Shown piece after piece: positions 1 to 8,908 of a stretch of 64,000 nucleotides of DNA (position 1 is its first letter; each line of letters begins with the position of its first letter). A program made the position numbers and the translations under genes. This stretch comes from Porticoccus sp041395745 (GTDB lineage: Bacteria; Pseudomonadota; Gammaproteobacteria; Pseudomonadales; Porticoccaceae): NCBI GenBank assembly GCA_041395745.1, contig JAWKZV010000001.1:852274-916273 (forward strand), in the 5' to 3' direction. Under the pieces are notes generated by a model, which was given only the letters and a program-made list of their open reading frames with translations, searched no databases and was not told where the DNA came from.

Positions 1-180
1 GATCCGCCCCCGCGCCTCGGCGTGCTGAATCATGCTCATGGCCGGTCGATCCTTTACAGATCCCGCAGGATTGTTGCCTTCCAGCTTCACGAGAATAGTG
101 TTGCTGGTATTTCCAGGCAGGCGCTGCAATCTCACCAGCGGCGTTTCACCAATACAGGACTCAATGGTTGGGTAAGTCAT
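1..180 (-). CDS. cysM: Cysteine synthase B, N-terminal part (runs off the window)
   Basis: Pyridoxal-phosphate enzyme that makes cysteine (or S-sulfocysteine) from O-acetylserine. On the minus strand the reading begins M-T-Y-P-T-I-E and continues through G-E-T-P-L-V-R-L-Q-R and K-L-E-G-N-N-P-A-G-S-V-K-D-R, the CysM signature. The lysine of SVKDR is the family's cofactor-binding residue. About 60 residues are inside the window and the rest lies before base 1. Two adjacent in-frame ATG codons exist (starts at 183 and 180). The second is better spaced from a GAG ribosome site (gttgagaaa), so I use 180. cysM near acpS/recO fits gammaproteobacterial gene order. Confidence 0.9.
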   Translation of the reverse strand, partial: MTYPTIESCIGETPLVRLQRLPGNTSNTILVKLEGNNPAGSVKDRPAMSMIQHAEARGRI

Positions 181-374
181 CATTTTCTCAACAACATGCC
201 GCGGCACAGGAGAACTACCTGTCCGCAGGTAATCTGGCGCGGCAAGACCGCAGTTTGGCGCTATTCTAGCTAGGCGTAGGAAGGTTGTCTCTCCGGAACG
301 GCCTACTAAAAAGAAGGTTTCTGTATAACAAGCTGTCGAGCGGTTATTGATCAGCCACTGTAACCGCTAGCCAA

Positions 375-755
375 TCAGCGGTGTTTTGAGAGTACAACAA
401 AGGCAAGGGCATATTCCTGTTCATCGGAGAGGCTCAATAACGCCTCGTCAGCGCGAAGCTCTTCCATAAGACTTTGGGCCGCACCGCCCAGGATGAAATA
501 TGGCGCGCCCGCCTCATTATTGGCCACTTCCATATCCTGCCAAGAGACTTTCCCGATACCGGTACCCAGGGCCTTTACCAGCGCCTCCTTGGCCGCAAAA
601 CGTTTGGCCAGGTATGCAGGGGGGTTACTGTGCTGATCGAATCTCAGCAGCTCCCTCGGGCATAGAATGCGTTGAGCAAAGCTTCGTCCGTGGCGTTCCA
701 GAACACCACGGATACGGGCGATTTCAACAATATCAGTACCGATAGCGACGATCAT
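375..755 (-). CDS. acpS: Holo-[acyl-carrier-protein] synthase
   Basis: Transfers 4'-phosphopantetheine from CoA to the serine of acyl carrier protein, activating it for fatty acid synthesis in the cytoplasm. The 126-residue length is normal for AcpS. Visible motifs are G-T-D-I-V-E-I near residues 6-12, with Asp8 the family's Mg-binding residue, and K-R-F-A-A-K-E-A near 51-58, with Glu57 the second metal ligand. Its ATG overlaps the recO stop by an ATGA junction, so it is the last gene of the lepA-lepB-rnc-era-recO-acpS run and probably translationally coupled to recO. The usual pdxJ between them is missing. Confidence 0.96.
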   Translation of the reverse strand: MIVAIGTDIVEIARIRGVLERHGRSFAQRILCPRELLRFDQHSNPPAYLAKRFAAKEALVKALGTGIGKVSWQDMEVANNEAGAPYFILGGAAQSLMEELRADEALLSLSDEQEYALAFVVLSKHR

Positions 756-1495
756 GGCTGTTCCTGCTGGGAGGGCGTCCTGCGGACGAAAAGTGCCCTG
801 CTGCTGAGAGGTTTATCACCTAGCAAGTGCTGAATGGCGAGCCTCATCAGGCGCTTCGCGGCCCTGGCCACCTGGGGATCGTCATAAGACCCTGCTTCGA
901 CAGCCAGCAATTCGCTCCCCAGAAACCAATTGGGTTGGGATTTTTCTATTGCCGAAGACAACCTTGTACTAACCCCGGAGATCGGATCAAACCAGTACCA
1001 TTCTTCCGGAGAAAGTTCGACACCCTCCTCTGCGGTATGACCCAGAGCCAGTCCATACCCGACTTCGTCCAATAGAATCCGCTCGAAACGGCGTAAGGCC
1101 GGTTCAATCTGCCCCTCTTCCGACATGGAAGCGATTGTCTCAAGATAATGGTCAAACAGCGCATCATGAGGATCATGATCAGCGAGAAGCCGCAGGATCA
1201 GTTCATTGAGATAGAAACCGCTGTAGAGATAATCGCCACGCAACGTCAACGGTCGGCCCGAAGGCTCGGCGACCACCAGGGTTTTCAAGTCACCTTTTCC
1301 AGTCCAGCTGGCAATCAGGGGAACAAAGGGCTCAAGAACACGGCTGCCCGTTTTCTGCCGTCTGAAACCGCGGGCCACCACCCGCAGACGGCCGTAATGA
1401 CGGGTAAACATATCCACCAGCTGGCTGGTTTCGCGATATGGGCGGGCATGAAGAACAAACGCCGGTTCACTGTCTACGCGAATAGCAGTTACCAC
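752..1495 (-). CDS. recO: DNA repair protein RecO
   Basis: RecO works with RecF and RecR to load RecA on SSB-coated single-stranded DNA and anneals complementary strands. The 247-residue protein has the N-terminal OB-fold typical of the family (A-F-V-L-H-A-R-P-Y-R-E-T-S, then F-T-R-H-Y-G-R-L-R-V-V-A-R-G) and a helical C-terminal part. No zinc-finger cysteines are seen, as in enteric RecO. The start is a GTG preceded by GGAGA at about 8 bases. It lies about 100 bases after era and overlaps acpS by 4 bases. Confidence 0.95.
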   Translation of the reverse strand: MVTAIRVDSEPAFVLHARPYRETSQLVDMFTRHYGRLRVVARGFRRQKTGSRVLEPFVPLIASWTGKGDLKTLVVAEPSGRPLTLRGDYLYSGFYLNELILRLLADHDPHDALFDHYLETIASMSEEGQIEPALRRFERILLDEVGYGLALGHTAEEGVELSPEEWYWFDPISGVSTRLSSAIEKSQPNWFLGSELLAVEAGSYDDPQVARAAKRLMRLAIQHLLGDKPLSSRALFVRRTPSQQEQP

Positions 1496-1594
1496 TCATC
1501 CGCTCTCCACCGGGCAAACAGGAAATACTGGGAACGCCGGCAACCAACATTCAATGACTCACCCTTCTTCAATGAAAACAGGTGTGATGCCTTG

Positions 1595-2494
1595 TTAGTC
1601 ATCGTAACCCAGGCTTCGCAGGGCTCGCTCATCATCGGACCAGCCACGACGCACTTTGACCCACAGGTTTAACATGACCTTGGATTCCAGCAGTTTCTCC
1701 ATGTCCAGTCGCGCCTGTTGGCCGATTTTCTTCAAACGGGTGCCTTTATCGCCAATGATGATTTTTTTCTGGCCGTCACGCTCCACGAGAATCAGGGCAC
1801 TGATGTGGCACACTTTGCCCTGATATTTAAATTCTTCAATTTCCACGGCCACCTCATAGGGCAGCTCTGCCCCCAACTGCCGGGTAATTTTTTCACGGAC
1901 AATCTCTGCCACCAGATAGCGCTGGGTGCGATCAGTGACCTGGTCTTCAGGATAGTAGTGAATGCCCGCCGGAATATGCTTGAGAATAGCTTCTTCAAGC
2001 TCATTGAGCTTCTGGCCATGAAGTGCGGAAACGGGGATCAGCGCCGCTTCGGGAAACATACCTGCCAGCCGTTGCAACTGGGGCAACAGGTCCGCCTTGG
2101 ATTCCAGGCGATCAACCTTGTTGATAGCGATGATCAGTGGGGCACCACTACGGGCAATTTCACTGGCAACACGTTCATCCGCCTCGGTCCACACCGTGCG
2201 GTCGACGACAAAGACCACCACGTCCACATCGCGGATGGCCGTTTCGGCCGCCCTATTCATGAAACGGTTGATGGCCTTATCCTGGTTTGTGTGTAAACCG
2301 GGAGTGTCCACAAATATCAGCTGTACATCACCCTCGGTCTTGATTCCCAGGGTATTTTGCCTCGTGGTCTGAGGCTTGCGGGAGGTGATGCTGATTTTCT
2401 GGCCGAGCAGATGGTTGAGGAGCGTGGATTTCCCCACGTTGGGGCGACCGACGATGGCCACGTAACCAGAGCGGGTCGGTTGTTCTTCTGTCAC
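1595..2494 (-). CDS. era: GTPase Era
   Basis: Essential GTPase that binds 16S rRNA and helps assemble the 30S subunit. The 299-residue protein has G1 G-R-P-N-V-G-K-S (16-23), G3 D-T-P-G-L-H (63-68) and G4 N-K-V-D (125-128). A C-terminal KH RNA-binding domain contains G-D-K-G-T-R-L-K-K-I-G. The GTG start overlaps the rnc stop (GTGA), the classic rnc-era coupling of proteobacteria. Length and motifs are normal. Confidence 0.97.
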   Translation of the reverse strand: MTEEQPTRSGYVAIVGRPNVGKSTLLNHLLGQKISITSRKPQTTRQNTLGIKTEGDVQLIFVDTPGLHTNQDKAINRFMNRAAETAIRDVDVVVFVVDRTVWTEADERVASEIARSGAPLIIAINKVDRLESKADLLPQLQRLAGMFPEAALIPVSALHGQKLNELEEAILKHIPAGIHYYPEDQVTDRTQRYLVAEIVREKITRQLGAELPYEVAVEIEEFKYQGKVCHISALILVERDGQKKIIIGDKGTRLKKIGQQARLDMEKLLESKVMLNLWVKVRRGWSDDERALRSLGYDD

Positions 2495-3162
2495 TGTTGT
2501 AATCCTGACAAGGCGGCAGCTGCCGCTAACTTTTCCGCAGCGCGCCTGCTGCTGCCTTCACCACGGGTTGGTGTGCACAAACCATCGACCGAACACTCGA
2601 CGGTGAAGTGCTGGTCATGGGCTTCACCTGAAACTTCTATTATCTCGTAAACGGGTAATGGTCGACCCCGAGCCTGGAGAAATTCCTGCAACTGGGTCTT
2701 CGGGTCCTTGAGACTGGTTTCAGAGAGATTGTCCAGGCGGCTGGCAAACCACTCGAGTACCGTACTTTCACAGTGTGTCATACCGCCGTCGAGATAGATG
2801 GCGCCAATAATCGCCTCCACTGCATCAGCAAGTATGGAATCACGACGTTGCCCACCACTCTTTTTTTCACCACCGCCCAATTTGAGATGATCACCTAATC
2901 CCAGCTCGCGGGCGATAACCGCCAGTGTAGTGCCCTTTACCAGGCTGGCGCGATAGCGACTCAGGTCGCCCTCGCTGGTGTCCGGCAAGCGCTGGTAGAT
3001 GGCATGGCCGATGATGAAATTGAGCGCCGCATCGCCGAGAAACTCCAGTCGCTCATTATTTGCGGCACCGTAGCTGCGATGGGTCAGAGCGAGATCAAGC
3101 AGGGCCTGATCGTTGAATTGATAGCCTATTCGTTTGAGCAATCGCTGTCTATTGATGTCCAC
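2491..3162 (-). CDS. rnc: Ribonuclease III
   Basis: Double-strand-specific endonuclease that processes rRNA precursors and some mRNAs. The family signature N-E-R-L-E-F-L-G-D-A lies near residues 36-45, with Glu40 and Asp44 as metal ligands; Asp113 and Glu116 in D-A-V-E-A-I-I-G complete the active site. A double-stranded RNA-binding domain follows from about residue 150, with a C-terminal G-S-S-R-R-A-A-E-K-L-A-A. The length of 223 matches the family. GTG start, overlapping era downstream. Confidence 0.97.
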   Translation of the reverse strand: MDINRQRLLKRIGYQFNDQALLDLALTHRSYGAANNERLEFLGDAALNFIIGHAIYQRLPDTSEGDLSRYRASLVKGTTLAVIARELGLGDHLKLGGGEKKSGGQRRDSILADAVEAIIGAIYLDGGMTHCESTVLEWFASRLDNLSETSLKDPKTQLQEFLQARGRPLPVYEIIEVSGEAHDQHFTVECSVDGLCTPTRGEGSSRRAAEKLAAAAALSGLQQ

Positions 3163-3183
3163 CCGGTGTTCGCGGCCTGATGA

Positions 3184-3549
3184 TTATTTCGAGCTGTCGT
3201 AGCTGTTGTTAAAACGGACCACCACATCCACGTTGGCGATAAAATTGACTCTTTTTTCGTAATTGAGAGTCACCAGCGTGCGGGTTTTCTCACGTTCAAT
3301 CTTGATGTCCTTCATATCGATATCACGAACATTATTAATATCGAAAAAATCACCCAGTTTCCGGCGAACCTGAGAGTCTGTCATGGTGTGAATATTCTCT
3401 TCTGCCAGCGAATCTATTGCGGCTTTGACAAATGAGTTGTCCAGGTAAAGCGGACCCACCTTGAGAGCAGCGGTAAGAAAAAAACCAACCACTGCCAGCG
3501 TTACCAATGCGCCAAGAACTGAGATACCCCGTTGTGTGCGTTGTTTCAT
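3184..3549 (-). CDS. DUF4845 membrane-anchored protein
   Basis: A 121-residue protein with one N-terminal membrane segment (G-I-S-V-L-G-A-L-V-T-L-A-V-V-G-F-F, about 9-27), like a pilin or single-pass anchor. A soluble periplasmic part contains V-D-V-V-V-R-F-N-N-S-Y near the C terminus. DUF4845 proteins occupy this same slot between lepB and rnc in Pseudomonas and relatives. Their function is unknown. It lies about 20 bases upstream of rnc and is presumably in the lepA operon. Confidence 0.85.
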   Translation of the reverse strand: MKQRTQRGISVLGALVTLAVVGFFLTAALKVGPLYLDNSFVKAAIDSLAEENIHTMTDSQVRRKLGDFFDINNVRDIDMKDIKIEREKTRTLVTLNYEKRVNFIANVDVVVRFNNSYDSSK

Positions 3550-3580
3550 CTGTACATCTCCCCTATGGACTGACGAAGAA

Positions 3581-4333
3581 CTATTGGATTTTGCCGATGC
3601 GTTCGAAACTCGGCAAGCTGCCGAGGGATTGCCAATGCATCCAGATTACCACCGCTTTACCGACGATATTTTTCTCCGGCACAGGTCCCCAGACACGACT
3701 ATCGCTACTGTTGTCCCTGTTATCCCCCATCATGAAGTATTGCCCCTCAGGAACAACATAGGAGAAATTTCGCCCCAGGGGGCCGGGAACTTTGCTTTTT
3801 TGTATGCGGTGAAGCACATCCCCTAGTTGTTCATCCTTGAATTCAAAACGGGTATCTGCTGGAACGGCTGTCACATTTAATTGTTCCGCAGGCTCGCCAT
3901 TGACGAACAATTGGTTATTCATAACCCGGATTTCATCGCCAGGCAACCCGATCACTCTTTTGATGAAATAGCGATCGTCTTCTGGTGGGAAAAATACCAT
4001 CACATCCCCTCTCTTGGGTTCGTTGAGAGGAATCACCTTGGTACCAGTGATCGGCAAACGCACACCATAGGTGTACTTGTTGACCAGAATAAAATCACCC
4101 ACCTTCAGGGTGGGGATCATGGAACCCGAAGGAATCTGAAAGGGTTCAAAAAGAAAAGAACGCAGGACAAAAACCAACAGCAATACAGGAAAGAAGGACC
4201 CGCTGTATTCAATCCAGGTGGGGACTGGCTCATCTGCGCCGCGCTGTTTTGCCAGATAGAACCTGTCAACGACCCAGACGATGCCGGACACCAATACCAG
4301 AATGAATAATATAAGTGGAAAATCAATATCCAT
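3581..4333 (-). CDS. lepB: Signal peptidase I
   Basis: Inner-membrane serine protease that removes signal peptides from exported proteins. The 250-residue protein has two N-terminal membrane segments (about 5-25 and 45-62). The catalytic serine is in I-P-S-G-S-M-I-P-T-L (Ser71) and the lysine in Y-F-I-K-R-V-I-G-L-P-G-D (Lys125). The C-terminal signature G-D-N-R-D-N-S-S-D-S-R is present. It is encoded about 10 bases after lepA, the usual lepA-lepB pairing. Confidence 0.97.
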   Translation of the reverse strand: MDIDFPLILFILVLVSGIVWVVDRFYLAKQRGADEPVPTWIEYSGSFFPVLLLVFVLRSFLFEPFQIPSGSMIPTLKVGDFILVNKYTYGVRLPITGTKVIPLNEPKRGDVMVFFPPEDDRYFIKRVIGLPGDEIRVMNNQLFVNGEPAEQLNVTAVPADTRFEFKDEQLGDVLHRIQKSKVPGPLGRNFSYVVPEGQYFMMGDNRDNSSDSRVWGPVPEKNIVGKAVVIWMHWQSLGSLPSFERIGKIQ

Positions 4334-4342
4334 TAAATGGCC

Positions 4343-6142
4343 TCAACTATCGGTTTTCAGCACGGCCAGGAAGGCCTCCTGCGGAATTTCCACGCTACCG
4401 ACCTGCTTCATGCGTTTCTTGCCTTCTTTCTGCTTCTCGAGCAGTTTTTTCTTGCGGGTTACGTCACCACCATAACATTTGGCAGTAACGTTTTTGCGCA
4501 GGGCTTTAACCGTGGTTCGGGCAATAATGTGGCCGCCGATAGCGGCCTGGATTGCCACATCGAACATTTGTCGCGGAATCAGCTCGCGCATTTTTTCAGT
4601 GAGCTGGCGCCCCTTGAACTGCGCATTGCCGCGGTGAACGATCAATGCCAATGCATCCACCTTATCGCCATTAATAAGCACGTCAAGCCTTACAAGGGGC
4701 GCTGGCTGGAAACGAGTGAAAGTGTAATCCAGCGAAGCAAAACCCCGGCTGACGGATTTCAGGCGATCGAAGAAATCCATCACCACTTCACTCATGGGCA
4801 ATTCGTAACTCAGGGAAACCTGACCACCCACAAACTGCATATCTTTCTGGATACCGCGCTTTTCTACACACAGGGTAATGACATTGCCAAGATAGTCCTT
4901 CGGCACCAGGATATTAGCTTCGCACAGGGGTTCGCGCATTTCTGCGACATAGGCGGGATCAGGCAGGTCTGATGGGTTGGAAATATGAACCACTGAACCG
5001 TCGGTTTTCAACACTTCGTAAACCACTGTCGGTGCTGTGGTGATCAGATCCAGATCGTATTCCCGCTCCAGGCGCTCCTGGATGATCTCCATGTGCAGCA
5101 TACCCAGGAAGCCACAGCGGAATCCGAAGCCAAGGGCATCGGAACTTTCCGGCTCATAAAACAGCGAGGCGTCGTTCAGGGTCAGCTTAGCCAGTGCGTC
5201 GCGGAAGTCCTCAAAATCATCAGAACTAATCGGGAACATACCCGCGTAAACCTGGGGCTTTACCCGCTGAAAACCAGGCAGGGCCGGGACGTCCGGCGTG
5301 TTGTTGTGAGTAAAGGTATCCCCCACCGGAGCGCCATGGATATCCTTAATACCGGCAACCACGAATCCCACTTCACCGGCACGGAGAACACCTGTCTCCT
5401 TGCGCTTCGGCGTGAATACACCGACATTGTCCACCACATGGGCTTTGCCGATGGATTTTGCCAATATTTTGTCTTTTACCTTGAGAGTGCCCTGGGTAAC
5501 CCTAACCAACGAAACAACACCCAGGTAATTATCAAACCAGGAATCAATGATCAGTGCCTGCAGGGGAGCATCCACATCGCCCACAGGCGCGGGAATCTTG
5601 GCCACCAGCTCTTCGAGAATATCATCGATACCCAGCCCGGTTTTAGCACTGCAACGAACGGCATCGTGGGCATCAAGACCGATAATATCCTCAATTTCCG
5701 CAATCACTTTCTCCGGATCAGCCTGGGGCAAATCCATTTTATTGAGGACAGGAATCACCTCCAGCCCCTGTGCAATCGCGGTGTAGCAGTTAGCCACAGA
5801 TTGCGCTTCAACCCCCTGTCCTGCATCCACTACCAGCAGCGCACCTTCGCAGGCGGCCAGTGATCGTGACACTTCATAGGAAAAGTCCACATGCCCTGGC
5901 GTGTCGATGAAGTTCAGTTGATAGGTTTTGCCATCCCGCGCAGTGTAGTCCAACGTCACACTCTGGGCCTTGATAGTAATGCCACGCTCGCGCTCGATAT
6001 CCATGGAATCGAGCACCTGCTCGGCCATTTCACGTTCTGTCAGCCCGCCACAAACCTGAATAAAGCGGTCGGCGATGGTGGATTTACCGTGGTCAATATG
6101 GGCGATGATGGAAAAATTTCTGATGTGACTAAGATCTGACAC
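4343..6142 (-). CDS. lepA: Elongation factor 4 (LepA)
   Basis: Translational GTPase that binds the ribosome and affects initiation or back-translocation under stress. The 599-residue length matches the family. G1 is A-H-I-D-H-G-K-S (about 14-21), G3 D-T-P-G-H is near 80, and G4 N-K-M-D follows. The LepA-specific C-terminal domain ends in K-C-Y-G-G-D-V-T-R-K-K-K-L-L-E-K-Q-K-E-G. It is the first gene of the lepA-lepB-DUF4845-rnc-era-recO-acpS run. About 140 bases separate it from the upstream protease gene, enough for its own promoter. Confidence 0.98.
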   Translation of the reverse strand: MSDLSHIRNFSIIAHIDHGKSTIADRFIQVCGGLTEREMAEQVLDSMDIERERGITIKAQSVTLDYTARDGKTYQLNFIDTPGHVDFSYEVSRSLAACEGALLVVDAGQGVEAQSVANCYTAIAQGLEVIPVLNKMDLPQADPEKVIAEIEDIIGLDAHDAVRCSAKTGLGIDDILEELVAKIPAPVGDVDAPLQALIIDSWFDNYLGVVSLVRVTQGTLKVKDKILAKSIGKAHVVDNVGVFTPKRKETGVLRAGEVGFVVAGIKDIHGAPVGDTFTHNNTPDVPALPGFQRVKPQVYAGMFPISSDDFEDFRDALAKLTLNDASLFYEPESSDALGFGFRCGFLGMLHMEIIQERLEREYDLDLITTAPTVVYEVLKTDGSVVHISNPSDLPDPAYVAEMREPLCEANILVPKDYLGNVITLCVEKRGIQKDMQFVGGQVSLSYELPMSEVVMDFFDRLKSVSRGFASLDYTFTRFQPAPLVRLDVLINGDKVDALALIVHRGNAQFKGRQLTEKMRELIPRQMFDVAIQAAIGGHIIARTTVKALRKNVTAKCYGGDVTRKKKLLEKQKEGKKRMKQVGSVEIPQEAFLAVLKTDS

Positions 6143-6281
6143 AGCTACGCATTCTGCTAGGAGACAGGGATTGTCTGGGGTTGATTTCAGGCCGTGCAGT
6201 CTAGCGTATTTGCCCGGAACACGCCACGAATTGCTTGAACCTCAGTTGCCCGCCACAACCGAGACAGACAGCAGTTGGAGC

Positions 6282-7355
6282 TCAGTTGTCATTATCTGTG
6301 AGCTCACCAATCGTGACGGTCAGATGGTGCAACTCTTTCCCCCGAAGCAAGCCCAGATCAACCTGAGAACCCGGCAGCAGTGATCCTGCGATTCTTGGCA
6401 ATACAGCAGGTTCTGTAATGTTGTGCCCATCCAGACTGATGATGATGTCCCCAGCCAAGACACCGGCCCTATCCGCCGGACTATCCGATTGTACTTGCGC
6501 CACAAATCCGCCAGTGCTTAACTTCAATCCCGCAGCCTTGGCCAGGTTGGCATCCACCTCCTGAACGTACACCCCGAGCCACCCGCGAGAGACATGCCCC
6601 TTGGCGCGAAGCTGCTCGACGACCAGCCGAGCAACATCCACAGGTACGGCAAAAGACAATCCGATATAGCCACCACCAGGTCGGGAAAATATCTGGGTGT
6701 TTATCCCAACGACCTCTCCCTCGAGGTTGAGCAAAGGGCCGCCAGAGTTACCGGGATTGGTAGCGACATCACTCTGTAAAAAAGGGACGTAACTATCGCC
6801 ATTCTCGGAGGGAATACTCCTGCCCTTCGCACTGATGATGCCCGCACTGGCACTGTAGTCGAGACCAAATGGGGCCCCGATGGCAATCACCCACTGGCCA
6901 ACCCCGACAGTTCCCGAGTCAGCAAAATCGAGAGTGGGCAACTGATTGGCAGGAATTTTTAGCAACGCGAGGTCAGATCGACGGTCTGCTCCCACAACTT
7001 CTGCTTCAAAAGTGCGGCGATCTATCAGCTTCACGTCAACTCGCCGCGCTCCAGCCACGACATGATGATTGGTGAGCACGTAACCGTCAGAAGAGATGAT
7101 AAAACCGGAACCGGTGGCATGGCTCTCGAGAATGTCGCCCGGTGAGTGTTCAAAAAATCGTAATAAGTGTCTGGCAGGATTTTCTTCACCCAGCTTAGGC
7201 TGATTTTTCAGCTCTTCCGGATAGACATCGATACGAACAACCGCGGGAGAAGCCGCTGCAACCAGCTCCTGAAAATCTGGCCATTCATGAGCCTCAGCAA
7301 CTACAGCCGTGAAAAGCACAACCCAAAAAGGTGTAAACCATAGACGGCACAACAT
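6282..7355 (-). CDS. HtrA-family serine protease, DegS-like, one PDZ domain
   Basis: Periplasmic trypsin-like protease of the HtrA family. It sits in the mucD position of the rpoE-rseA-rseB-rseC operon. From the chosen ATG the protein is 357 residues, with an N-terminal hydrophobic segment (V-V-L-F-T-A-V-V-A-E-A, residues 12-22). The catalytic triad is His98 (T-N-H-H-V), Asp128 (R-S-D-L-A-L-L) and Ser204 (G-N-S-G-G-P). Only one PDZ domain follows, whereas MucD and DegP have two. Length and triad spacing match DegS, the site-1 protease that cuts RseA, so that role is plausible by inference. An upstream GTG (7394) is in frame, but ATG 7355 has a G-rich site and directly precedes the signal or anchor segment. 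Confidence 0.9.
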   Translation of the reverse strand: MLCRLWFTPFWVVLFTAVVAEAHEWPDFQELVAAASPAVVRIDVYPEELKNQPKLGEENPARHLLRFFEHSPGDILESHATGSGFIISSDGYVLTNHHVVAGARRVDVKLIDRRTFEAEVVGADRRSDLALLKIPANQLPTLDFADSGTVGVGQWVIAIGAPFGLDYSASAGIISAKGRSIPSENGDSYVPFLQSDVATNPGNSGGPLLNLEGEVVGINTQIFSRPGGGYIGLSFAVPVDVARLVVEQLRAKGHVSRGWLGVYVQEVDANLAKAAGLKLSTGGFVAQVQSDSPADRAGVLAGDIIISLDGHNITEPAVLPRIAGSLLPGSQVDLGLLRGKELHHLTVTIGELTDNDN

Positions 7356-7406
7356 ACCCTGCCCCCCTACGGACGAACCGGCACACCGACGCACACGACT
7401 TAAAAC

Positions 7407-7861
7407 CTAGGGATAGATCGGCGCAGTGAGCTTGCCTAGCAATACCGGTTGTACCTGGGAATTATTTTTATTAATCGCAGAATGAATTCTCGCCACGACC
7501 CCACCACAGACGAGGCCCAGCACGGCCCCAAGCCCTACAGAGAGATCCGATTGGGAAAAACTGGCACCGAGGATCGCGCCAGCAACCAGCGCGATCAAAG
7601 GAAAAAGGTAAATGAAAAAGTCCCGCGAACGATCACGTCCTCCGGAATACCTATAACCACCTGATCATTGAGGTTCAGGGAATGAAGATCGCAATCCCCT
7701 GGCAGAACCCTGATGGCCGCGGGCTTACCGGCGAAACGGGCCAACGTTCCCTGACCACATCCCTTTTGAACGGCACAGCTGTGGCAGGCAGATCTCTGAA
7801 TGGTTTCCACCCACAAACTATCCCTCTCTAGGGCTATGACACGGCCGGTTTCTTCAATCAC
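7407..7861 (-). pseudogene. rseC: SoxR-reducing/RseC family membrane protein, frameshifted
   Basis: RseC/MucC is an inner-membrane protein in rpoE operons that influences sigma-E activity and SoxR reduction. The first part (from a GTG at 7861) has M-I-E-E-T-G-R-V-I-A and a cysteine cluster (C-H-S-C then K-G-C-G), then stops soon after G-I-P-E-D-V-I-V-R-G. The neighbouring frame continues as D-F-F-I-Y-L-F-P-L-I-A-L-V-A-G-A, the family's first membrane segment, then a second membrane segment. One missing G in the GGG run at 7622-7624 explains the break; restored, the protein would be 151 residues, a normal size. A sequencing error is more likely than real loss. It lies between rseB and the protease, as expected for mucC. 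Confidence 0.85.
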
Positions 7862-7932
7862 TGGTTAGGCTGCTCACAAGTCAAGCTCTGAAAACTATAG
7901 CGCAGTCATCGCAAAAGAAGACAGCAGGAGCA

Positions 7933-8895
7933 TCAGTTAAAAGACGCGGGAGCTACTGATTGTGCCACCAGGCGGGCAGTATCGACGGGAATTTCTCCCA
8001 CAACACAGATCACATACTGGCGTTCACCAACTTCAACTCTGGAAAGATAAGCCACAGTAGCGCCTCGTTGAGCCTGCATTTGCGGGAAACTGGCAGTCAT
8101 CTCAGGATCGATAAAAACCGAAAAAACAGACAGACCGTCGGTATAAATCAGGGTTTCACGACCCGAATCATCAGATCGCTCGTGTCCAGCCATCGCGTAA
8201 CCTGGAGGTAACCAGCCAACCCGCCAATTGGAAGTAACCGCTGGTAGCTTACCCTGCTCCATACAGGGAGAGGCATCAGGTGAAACCAGATTATGACCAT
8301 CGTCTTCAGGACCAAGATCAGCGTCAGCAATTTCGCTACCCACCTGAATATCCACATACTGGAAACGTTCCAATACGCGATTTTTATTGCCTATCAGCAT
8401 TGACTGCAGCAAAAGCCCACTGGTTTTATCAAGACCCAATACGTACCCGTATCGATGCTCATCCAGTGGAACAATGTGCAGAACTGTCACTTCGTGTCCG
8501 GCAATGCGGTCAACCGGCTTAATCTGCACGCTGTAATAATTATCCAGGTGATGTTTGGTGATATTGGCTACTCCAGCGGCATTGCCACGCAGCATCGCAT
8601 CACCAAGCCGTTGACAATTTACGTCATTGCCACGGCGAATGACTTCCTGCTGGGGGCCACTGAGCAGCACCAGACGCTCCACTTCACGACCATCCTTCAC
8701 CGCGTGGAAGACCTTGACGGTCTTCAGGGTTCCGCCGTGTTCGTAGGTGAAAATTCCGGTGTAATTGAGCTGACGATTGGCTTCAGCCATCTGCTTCAGA
8801 AGTTCTTCACCCGAAGCAGAGGCTGCAACAAATTGGGAATGAGTCTGCAGTAACAGGCCGACAAGGATGACTGCACAACACCTTGGCAAGAACAT
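7933..8895 (-). CDS. rseB: Sigma-E factor regulatory protein RseB/MucB
   Basis: Periplasmic protein that binds anti-sigma factor RseA, shields it from DegS cleavage and senses mislocalised lipoproteins or LPS. The 320-residue protein has a Sec signal peptide (V-I-L-V-G-L-L-L-Q-T-H-S, ending about residue 25). A LolA-like large domain follows (Q-L-N-Y-T-G-I-F-T-Y-E-H-G-G) with the typical R-L-V-L-L-S-G-P motif, then a small C-terminal MucB domain containing W-R-V-G-W-L-P-P-G-Y. It starts 13 bases after rseA. Typical family length is about 315-320. Confidence 0.95.
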   Translation of the reverse strand: MFLPRCCAVILVGLLLQTHSQFVAASASGEELLKQMAEANRQLNYTGIFTYEHGGTLKTVKVFHAVKDGREVERLVLLSGPQQEVIRRGNDVNCQRLGDAMLRGNAAGVANITKHHLDNYYSVQIKPVDRIAGHEVTVLHIVPLDEHRYGYVLGLDKTSGLLLQSMLIGNKNRVLERFQYVDIQVGSEIADADLGPEDDGHNLVSPDASPCMEQGKLPAVTSNWRVGWLPPGYAMAGHERSDDSGRETLIYTDGLSVFSVFIDPEMTASFPQMQAQRGATVAYLSRVEVGERQYVICVVGEIPVDTARLVAQSVAPASFN

Positions 8896-8908
8896 GAATA
8901 TTTTGAAA

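Noticed and set aside
22..273. Forward 83-codon reading at the left edge
   Set aside because: It is the antisense of the cysM N terminus, whose reverse-strand sequence is clearly conserved.
362..381. Terminator after acpS
   Set aside because: A six-base ACCGCT/AGCGGT stem exists, but there is no T run and part of it lies inside acpS.
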